This document shows, in pieces, positions 5,880 through 10,369 of a stretch of 10,369 nucleotides of DNA (positions within the stretch are counted from its first letter, which is position 1; the number at the start of each line of letters is the position of its first letter). The notes below the pieces were generated by a model. It ran no database searches. It worked only from the letters and a program-made list of their open reading frames with translations, and was not told the DNA's origin. The position numbers and the translations under genes were made by a program. This DNA is from Candidatus Latescibacterota bacterium (GTDB lineage: Bacteria; Latescibacterota; MVCY01): positions 1-10,369 of the forward strand of contig DAOVPH010000039.1 in the NCBI GenBank assembly GCA_030629295.1, read 5' to 3'.

Positions 5880-6011
5880 TTAACTCTGCCAAGTTCTCAT
5901 CAGCTTGCTGACCATATCCTTGTGGATGATAACATCCACAAGGAGCCCGGGAATTGAAAACCGGATACGAGCCTCTATTGTTGTGTCCTGAGGAATTAGG
6001 TTCAAATTCAT
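5880..6011 (-). CDS. 43-residue ORF translationally overlapping hepT
   Basis: This ORF starts at the ATG overlapping the hepT stop by one base (TAATG, 6013-6009). The end of hepT supplies GGGAGA about 4 bases before it as a ribosome binding site, so coupled translation as a third gene of the toxin-antitoxin operon is plausible. The product begins MNLNLIPQDTTIEARIRF and contains a short hydrophobic stretch (FSIPGLLVDVIIH), then a charged tail KDMVSKLMRTWQS. I recognise no family. It has no signal peptide, and the hydrophobic run is too short for a confident membrane segment. The VDVIIH codons coincide with twin hairpin B. It could be a small accessory protein, a truncated gene start, or a chance ORF. 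Confidence 0.4.
   Translation of the reverse strand: MNLNLIPQDTTIEARIRFSIPGLLVDVIIHKDMVSKLMRTWQS
5917..5944. repeat. Twin hairpin B, perfect 12-bp stem
   Basis: TCCTTGTGGATG (5917-5928), loop ATAA, CATCCACAAGGA (5933-5944). The inner eight base pairs and loop are shared with hairpin A (5722-5747). The outer pairs differ (CGA/TCG against TCCT/AGGA), yet both stems remain perfectly paired. Such covariation suggests that the stem, not only the protein, is under constraint or that this is a mobile palindrome. Confidence 0.75.
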
Positions 6012-6358
6012 TATTCTCCCTGTAGGTCTTCAAAGACTTTTTCGATAAGCGGCTTTATCTTGGGTATATCATCCTTTACAACCAACCAGACTCTTTCTAA
6101 GTTCACACCAAAATAAAAATGAACGACTTTATCCCTCATACCTGCCATATCTTTCCACGGTATTCGCGAGTATCTATTGCGCATACAATCCGGTATATGT
6201 TTTGCAGCTTCACCTATGATTTCAATACACCTTACAACAGCGTAATGCGTTTTTTCATCTTTGACGAAATCACCGTAATTAACATCTTTTACAAACTCTT
6301 CAGCCCGGTCCATATTCTCCAGAATGTCTTTCACATAAATTGAGATATCTCTTTTCAT
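6011..6358 (-). CDS. hepT: HepT-like HEPN toxin (DUF86 family)
   Basis: This 115-residue, mostly helical protein of the HEPN/DUF86 family is the expected toxin of a HepT/MntA module, a ribonuclease that restrains growth when its antitoxin is lost. The key motif R-X4-H-X-Y is intact as RDKVVHFY (Arg75, His80, Tyr82), inside the typical GMRDKVVHFYFGVNLERVW segment. The upstream helix KTHYAVVRCIEIIGEAAKHIP (36-56) is also typical of the family. In the characterised Shewanella system the tyrosine of this motif is modified with AMP by MntA; the same is inferred here. The start ATG at 6358 follows GAGAGG by about ten bases and overlaps the mntA stop as ATGA, indicating coupled synthesis. The coding sequence is richer in A+T than the flanking operons, suggesting horizontal transfer. 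Confidence 0.88.
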   Translation of the reverse strand: MKRDISIYVKDILENMDRAEEFVKDVNYGDFVKDEKTHYAVVRCIEIIGEAAKHIPDCMRNRYSRIPWKDMAGMRDKVVHFYFGVNLERVWLVVKDDIPKIKPLIEKVFEDLQGE

Positions 6359-6660
6359 ATATAAGCTACCTCTCTAAGAATCCTTTGTTTCAACTCAAGA
6401 CGTAGGTCTTTTTTAGGAATAACATCCACCTTGATTCCAAGAGTCTCGCTCAAGAAATTCTCCACACTCACTAACTTAAGAAGGCTTACTGGTTCTTCAA
6501 ATTCTACCAAAACATCTAAATCACTTTTCTCTTTCTGATCTCCTCTAACAAAAGAACCAAATATACCTATTTCTTTTACCTTAAACCTTTTTTCCAATTC
6601 CGGTTTATTTTGTCTCAAAATCTCTTCCATTTCACTTAATGTTTTCATCTTCACCACCAT
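6355..6660 (-). CDS. mntA: MntA-like minimal nucleotidyltransferase antitoxin
   Basis: This 101-residue minimal nucleotidyltransferase of the polymerase-beta superfamily is the partner of the HEPN toxin encoded next to it. The GS-X10-D-X-D motif is exact: GSFVRG at 35-40 and DLD at 47-49. The third metal-binding acid is probably Asp79 in IKVDVI. These residues support a catalytically competent AMP-transferring antitoxin, as known for MntA, rather than a dead fold. Two starts are possible: ATG at 6660, or ATG at 6648 (MKTLSEMEE), which is preceded by GGTGGTG; the family usually begins close to the second. The 6660 start overlaps the end of a truncated transposase fragment. The gene is A+T-rich and ends with ATGA overlapping hepT. 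No convincing promoter was seen. Confidence 0.88.
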   Translation of the reverse strand: MVVKMKTLSEMEEILRQNKPELEKRFKVKEIGIFGSFVRGDQKEKSDLDVLVEFEEPVSLLKLVSVENFLSETLGIKVDVIPKKDLRLELKQRILREVAYI

Positions 6661-6779
6661 CTTAAAGGTTTAATGAGCCTATAATCCAAAACCCTAATGT
6701 TTATCCCTTCTCCATGCTCAAACTCTCGAATTACTTGGAGGTTGAATTCCGATAAGAATCTTCGCCTACTTTGAGCCAT
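6651..6779 (-). pseudogene. Truncated IS3-family transposase OrfA start
   Basis: A 42-codon reading frame begins MAQSRRRFLSEFNLQVIREF. This strongly resembles the N-terminus of IS3-type OrfA proteins (typically RRxFspEFKlqvVrEie), the start of their helix-turn-helix domain. Similarity ends after about 24 residues (EHGEG). The following 18 residues (INIRVLDYRLIKPLRWW) are unrelated, and the frame stops inside the first codons of mntA. Full OrfA proteins are roughly 90-100 residues, so three quarters of the gene and all of orfB are missing. I see no terminal inverted repeat. It marks an old insertion or recombination junction at the upstream border of the toxin-antitoxin pair. The call rests on remembered family consensus, not a search. 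Confidence 0.5.
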
Positions 6780-7087
6780 CTTGTACTACCTTGCAGCGTT
6801 GCTTGTACGAGATTTACTCCACCTTTTTCATCCTGCAACCCTCATATATCAATTCGTAGAGTTGGTCTCACTCAAGCGTTGGTAGTACCATTGACTACTG
6901 TATTCGTCCTTCTCCCAAGGTTCATACCAGGATGACGCCCATCATTTTCACTGTGGTAAGCCATTAGCACTGCCTGTAGTGGTTCCACAAATCTCCAGCG
7001 ACAAGCTACACAAGCTACCCTCCAAAACATCCTTAATTTACACTCGGCGAGTCCAAAAATCAAGCAGAAATCGCAAGGTCTACTTTT
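6780..7087. other. Gene-free stretch of uncertain origin between the transporter and toxin-antitoxin genes
   Basis: No reading frame here resembles a known protein. The longest on the minus strand (7063 down to 6872) lacks a good ribosome binding site and has a composition unlike its neighbours. Several short self-complementary stretches stand out on the minus strand: GTGGAACCAC, CCTTGGGAGAAGG, and TGGTACTACCA, the last followed by CGCTTGAGTGAGACC. They give the impression of a structured RNA or a degraded group II intron or IS end, but I could not build a consistent fold. The IS3 OrfA fragment lies immediately downstream. Confidence 0.3.
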
Positions 7088-8269
7088 TCAAGTCGTTGTT
7101 GGTGCCGCAGTGCGCAACCCGGCCTTAGCTGTTGCTGCCAGGATTAAGGCGATAGAGAGTAGAAAAGCTATAATCAACCAGAGACCGGCACCAATGCTGT
7201 AAGTTTCGGCTATCCGGCCAATTAGCCAGGGCAATATGAGTCCGCCCAGAGCAGCAAATCCCATAATGGCACCCATTGCGGTGGCGAAGAATTTCGGTTC
7301 CCTGCTTTGGGCCAGTGCCAGGATAAGAGGGAAAACCCCGGCAAAGAAGAGGCCAGAAAAAACGATCAGCATCGGCGTAAGCAGTCGGTGCTTGAGTCCG
7401 AGGGCGGCACTTAAAGTCACTGCCGCCGCAAGCACGCTGATCAAAATCAGTGAGGCAATGCCGACCCTTTTGGAGAGTAAACCGCAGAGCAGACGTCCTA
7501 AGATAATAGTCAACCAAAAGGCGGATAGGACTGCGGGGGCCTGGGATTCAGACAGCCCAAGCTCTTCCTGGAGATAGGAAACTATCCAGGCTCCCAGTCC
7601 GATCTCTGCCCCTAAGTAAAGCCCAAGACAAATAGCCAAAACCAATAACACCGGCTTCTGGAAAAGCTCTCCTGCATCGCTGAGACCTATTGGGTTCTTT
7701 TTGTGCACCTTGGGAAAATGCTTGAGTGCCATAACCACAAAGAGAACAAAGGTAAATCCGGCTACAGAGAGGTAACTTACACGCCAGTTGAATCCTTTGG
7801 CTAACAGCAGAAGGATGAAAAAGGGGGCCAGAAAAGCGCCGATGCTGTAAAAGGCGTGGAGTAAGTTTAAGACAAAGCCGCTTTTGTTGGGATTCACATC
7901 GACCACCAAGGGATTAGTTGCTCCTTCTATGAACCCACCGCTGGCTCCGATCATAACGATCGAAATCAAAGCCAGATAGTAACTGGGGGAGAGGCCGAAA
8001 CAAAAGGACATAGCAGCCAACATAAACAGTCCTAACAGAAGTACCGTCTTCCTGCCCACTCTGTCGGCCAAGAAACCACCTCCGAATGTGGCCACCGCAT
8101 AGCCTCCTAACAGTCCTGAAAATAGACTGCCTCGCATTGAGTAGTCCAAATTAAGGTCTGAGCCAATGGCCACCAAAGCGGAGCCGGCTAAGGTGGCAGT
8201 GAATCCGTAGAAGAAAAGCGACAAAAACGACCCCACTGTGAGAGTCCTCTCATTAATAGGCTGGCTCAT
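7088..8269 (-). CDS. MFS transporter, probable sugar or organic solute permease
   Basis: This 393-residue integral inner-membrane protein has about twelve hydrophobic helices, the standard length for the major facilitator superfamily. The signature motif A between helices 2 and 3 is intact as GGFLADRVGRK (64-74). A short cytoplasmic N-terminus (MSQPINERT) precedes helix 1, and a charged central loop (KHFPKVHKKNP, about 183-193) divides the two six-helix halves. GASGGFIEGATNPLVVDV around 108-125 and the overall pattern recall the sugar-type FucP/FHS-like permeases, so a proton-coupled sugar or polyol symporter is the best guess. The substrate is unknown. The ATG at 8269 is preceded by AAAGGAGA at normal spacing. 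It is the last gene after the HAD and Gfo/Idh/MocA genes, 64 bases from the latter with no terminator between, which suggests import of the compound those enzymes process. Confidence 0.88.
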   Translation of the reverse strand: MSQPINERTLTVGSFLSLFFYGFTATLAGSALVAIGSDLNLDYSMRGSLFSGLLGGYAVATFGGGFLADRVGRKTVLLLGLFMLAAMSFCFGLSPSYYLALISIVMIGASGGFIEGATNPLVVDVNPNKSGFVLNLLHAFYSIGAFLAPFFILLLLAKGFNWRVSYLSVAGFTFVLFVVMALKHFPKVHKKNPIGLSDAGELFQKPVLLVLAICLGLYLGAEIGLGAWIVSYLQEELGLSESQAPAVLSAFWLTIILGRLLCGLLSKRVGIASLILISVLAAAVTLSAALGLKHRLLTPMLIVFSGLFFAGVFPLILALAQSREPKFFATAMGAIMGFAALGGLILPWLIGRIAETYSIGAGLWLIIAFLLSIALILAATAKAGLRTAAPTTT

Positions 8270-8333
8270 TCGTAGATCTCCTTTATCTGTTTGTGCGTGT
8301 ACTCATAAATCCCCTTTCTAAGGTGGAAATTCG

Positions 8334-9347
8334 TCACAGGGGAAGTTTAATCGCCTTGCCTGTTTGGGCTGACCGGTAGGCGGCCACTACAATCTCTAAG
8401 TCTTTTCTTGCTTCCCGGCCGTTTGTGATAGGCTCTTTGTCCCCGAGGATGCAATCCACAAACTGGGCGCATTCAGCTTCGAAGGTATTAACAGAGGGGA
8501 CTTCTACTGGGGTGGGCTCTTTGTGATAAGAGAGTCCCTCGGGCAGTCTATGGCTGTGCAAAAACAGGGTCTTTTCCTCTTCCCAGAGACATCCCTCGGT
8601 GCCGTAGACGGCGAAGTGGGCCTGGGGGCCAGACAGAGGTATGGCCCAACTAGAGATCAAATTACCCATAGACCCGTTCTGGAATTTCACCGTCACCAGA
8701 TTGGTGTCTTCGCCCTCCATCTCCGGAATGCCAATACCAGTGTTCAAGGCGAACACCCTGGTGGTCTCCGAGGCAGCAAGCAGTCGCAAGGTGTTCACAG
8801 CATGGATGCCCGAGTCTATGAGATTGCCGCCCCCTACTTGCTCTTCACTACGTCGCCAGCCGTCGGGGTTGTAGTACCACATCTCATACACCTGGATCAA
8901 AAAGACCTTGCCTAACAGTCCCTCGTCGATGAACTGACGGGCTTTTATTGCACTGGGCCAGAAGCGCTGGTTTTCGGCCACCATAAGTTTCACTCCCACC
9001 TTTTGGGCAGCAGCGATCATCTCATCTGCCTCCTCAAGGGTGCGAGCTATAGGTTTTTCGATCATGAAGTGCTTTCCTGCTGCTACTGACTCTAAGCAGA
9101 CAGATTTGTGTAAATTATGTGGAAGTGCGACATCCAAGGCGTCGATCTTGGGGGATGATATAGCTACTTCTACATTGGTGAAAACCCCCTTCACATTTAA
9201 CTCGCTCTGGGCCTTTTTCGTCCTTTGGTCGTCGATGTCACATACATAAAGCTCTACATTTTCCATCGCACTGTAGGCCTTTGCATGTGCATAGCCCATT
9301 CCTAAGCCCACGACACAGACACCCATTTTTTCATCCCTTGCGTTCAT
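8334..9347 (-). CDS. Gfo/Idh/MocA-family NAD(P)-dependent oxidoreductase
   Basis: This 337-residue cytosolic dehydrogenase has the two-domain Gfo/Idh/MocA architecture. The N-terminal Rossmann fold shows the nucleotide loop GLGMGYAHAKAY (14-25) and an acidic strand end CDIDD (36-40) that favours NAD over NADP. The central catalytic motif is EKPIARTLEEA (97-107), whose lysine is the family's conserved catalytic residue. The C-terminal domain carries GGGNLIDSGIHAVNTLRLL (172-190) with the Asp178 and His182 pair that usually completes the active site. Members oxidise or reduce sugars, inositols and their derivatives, and the exact substrate cannot be read from sequence. The ATG at 9347 has GGGAGA about eight bases upstream; Met8 is an unlikely alternative. 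It lies 52 bases after the HAD gene and 64 before the transporter gene, fitting one operon for a sugar-like compound. Confidence 0.9.
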   Translation of the reverse strand: MNARDEKMGVCVVGLGMGYAHAKAYSAMENVELYVCDIDDQRTKKAQSELNVKGVFTNVEVAISSPKIDALDVALPHNLHKSVCLESVAAGKHFMIEKPIARTLEEADEMIAAAQKVGVKLMVAENQRFWPSAIKARQFIDEGLLGKVFLIQVYEMWYYNPDGWRRSEEQVGGGNLIDSGIHAVNTLRLLAASETTRVFALNTGIGIPEMEGEDTNLVTVKFQNGSMGNLISSWAIPLSGPQAHFAVYGTEGCLWEEEKTLFLHSHRLPEGLSYHKEPTPVEVPSVNTFEAECAQFVDCILGDKEPITNGREARKDLEIVVAAYRSAQTGKAIKLPL

Positions 9348-9399
9348 TTTGAAATTCTCCCGGTTAGGTTTTGACTTTATCGGTTGAAATGTAATAAGA

Positions 9400-10236
9400 T
9401 TACTGTTCCAGAAAGAGATTTCTCTCCAATATCTCGGGTAGACCCCGGTTCATCATTCCCAGGTTGGCAAGTTCAAGGTTGTGATCACGAGTGCCGGGGT
9501 GGGGTACAGCGGCAACAGCGAATCCAGCCACCCGGGCAGCGATAATCCCGGCGGTGCTGTCTTCCACCACGAAGCAGTTTCTCCTATTTCGCACATTCAG
9601 CTTTTCCTCGGCCATCCTGATGTAGAGATTCGGGTGTGGCTTAAGAAAGGCTTCCCCTACTTCATCGGCAGCGATAACTCCATCATAAAAGGACTCGTAG
9701 TCGGGGTTCAGACCCATACCCTTGAACACCTCCGGCATCACAATATCTGCCTCCTCCTTCAGACTGGAGGTGACTAACCCGATCTTTACCCCCCGCTGTC
9801 GGAGGCTGGTGAGAAACTCCTTAAGTCCCGGCATAGGTTCAATCAGAATGTCGCTGATCTTGCCGTCGCGGATGTCATGGAGTGCTTGATGATATCTCTG
9901 ATAGTAGGTGTTTATATAGTGGCCCAGTCGCACCGGGTCCAAGTTGTAGGTCTGGACCAGATACTTCACATGGTTGGTTGTGCTATCGCCGATGATATGG
10001 GGGAAATCCTCTCTGGCGAATTGAAAGTCAGATTTGCCCAATACCTCTCTCATCATCTGCCGCATTGCCTCCAGCACCAACTTCTCGGTATCTGTGCTGG
10101 AGCCGTCCATATCCATCATCACTGCCTCCAGAGTCTGGAAGCAACAGGGAACATCTGATACTAAGTAGCGAGTTTCAATAGGAGTATAAACAGTAACATA
10201 CTGCCGGCCCTGTTTAGAACTAATTTTCCATCTCAT
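9400..10236 (-). CDS. HAD-superfamily hydrolase, beta-phosphoglucomutase-like, with N-terminal extension
   Basis: This is a 278-residue cytosolic HAD enzyme of the phosphatase/beta-phosphoglucomutase branch. Motif I reads DMDGSSTDTE (42-51) with nucleophile Asp42 and acid/base Asp44. The helical cap follows. Motif II is LVTSS (154-158), motif III Lys199 in FLKPHPNLY, and motif IV VVEDSTAGIIAARVAG (223-238) with the metal-binding Glu225-Asp226. All catalytic residues are present, so a sugar-phosphate phosphatase or mutase is likely. The protein is about 35-40 residues longer at the N-terminus than typical members. ATG at 10236 has AAAGGAGG upstream, but 15 bases away. Met40 (ATG at 10119) has GGAGG five bases before it, yet starting there would remove the first core strand (LEAVMMDMDG), so I keep the long form. 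As first gene of the presumed HAD-oxidoreductase-transporter operon it may dephosphorylate or isomerise the same substrate. Confidence 0.85.
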   Translation of the reverse strand: MRWKISSKQGRQYVTVYTPIETRYLVSDVPCCFQTLEAVMMDMDGSSTDTEKLVLEAMRQMMREVLGKSDFQFAREDFPHIIGDSTTNHVKYLVQTYNLDPVRLGHYINTYYQRYHQALHDIRDGKISDILIEPMPGLKEFLTSLRQRGVKIGLVTSSLKEEADIVMPEVFKGMGLNPDYESFYDGVIAADEVGEAFLKPHPNLYIRMAEEKLNVRNRRNCFVVEDSTAGIIAARVAGFAVAAVPHPGTRDHNLELANLGMMNRGLPEILERNLFLEQ

Positions 10237-10283
10237 ATTGGCTGCTAATTTCCTCCTTTCTATTGACTTTTCTAGACGTCTTC

Positions 10284-10312
10284 ATAGGGCAAGATCTTAA
10301 AATTCATGTCAA
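10284..10312 (-). promoter_or_regulatory. Possible sigma-70 promoter for the HAD-oxidoreductase-MFS operon
   Basis: On the minus strand there is a perfect TTGACA (10312-10307), then 17 bases, then CCCTAT (10289-10284). The -35 box is consensus but the -10 match is weak (three of six). The position, about 50 bases before the HAD start, is suitable for the operon promoter. Confidence 0.35.
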
Positions 10313-10344
10313 GTTTTTGCGCTGAAAACAAACTCTGCTACTTT

Positions 10345-10368
10345 GAAATTCGAAGCACGAAATTCGAA
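10345..10368. repeat. Short direct repeat GAAATTCGAA
   Basis: GAAATTCGAA occurs at 10345-10354 and 10359-10368, offset by 14 bases with GCAC between. TTCGAA inside each unit is palindromic. It lies about 110-130 bases upstream of the HAD gene at the window edge, so the array may continue outside. It could be an interspersed repeat or an operator pair. Confidence 0.45.
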
Positions 10369-10369
10369 A

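Noticed and set aside
5666..6011. The two small ORFs as one gene split by a single frameshift
   Set aside because: A stop closes the first frame and another lies in frame just upstream of the second start; the two translations show no continuous domain.
6872..7063. Minus-strand ORF of 63 codons in the interval before the MFS stop
   Set aside because: No recognisable domain, no Shine-Dalgarno site, odd Trp/Cys-rich composition; treated as non-coding.
10117..10119. Met40 as the HAD start, because GGAGG precedes it
   Set aside because: It would remove the first core strand before the DMDG nucleophile motif; GGAGG here is likely ordinary coding sequence.
1..10369. tRNA or rRNA genes
   Set aside because: No cloverleaf with the conserved T-loop (GGTTCRANYCC) or rRNA signature was seen on either strand by reading.

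Overview
The window comes from a Gram-negative bacterium. It encodes a lipid A biosynthesis enzyme (LpxH) and a secreted protein that looks like an outer-membrane beta-barrel. Base composition is near 50% G+C by eye, except for an A+T-rich toxin-antitoxin pair in the middle. Several families of short palindromic repeats lie between the genes, as is common in candidate-phylum and environmental genomes. I cannot assign a phylum from the sequence alone. All convincing genes lie on the minus strand, so transcription runs from high to low coordinates.

Right third (10369 to 7088): a probable three-gene operon of a HAD-family phosphatase/phosphoglucomutase-like enzyme, a Gfo/Idh/MocA-type NAD(P)-dependent oxidoreductase and an MFS transporter. 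The 52- and 64-base gaps and good ribosome binding sites for the second and third genes fit co-transcription. Together they look like a small sugar or polyol uptake and conversion unit; the substrate cannot be read from the sequence.

Middle (7087 to 5567): an accessory patch. It holds a stretch with no credible gene, a truncated IS3-type transposase OrfA start, and a MntA/HepT (nucleotidyltransferase/HEPN) toxin-antitoxin pair with a 4-base ATGA overlap. Two small unrecognised ORFs follow, the first overlapping hepT by one base (TAATG). Each small ORF contains a strong hairpin with the same 20-base core. The second runs into a MITE-like repeat that supplies its C-terminus.

Left half (5488 to 416): housekeeping and envelope genes. 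These are lpxH, rsmA/ksgA with a GTG start, a roughly 590-residue predicted beta-barrel overlapping rsmA by ATGA, and a class III PLP-dependent aminotransferase related to glutamate-1-semialdehyde aminomutase. RsmA keeps its other landmarks but has NLTS where the catalytic NLPY/NLPF motif should be, which is the most surprising single feature here.

A roughly 150-base element with arms of the GTCATTGCGAG...GCGAAGCAATC type occurs three times: at the left window edge, between lpxH and rsmA, and upstream of lpxH. Outer inverted ends resembling GTATAGCGTTTC and a possible TA target duplication suggest a MITE. Positions 1-415 hold no gene, only one element copy and two hairpins.
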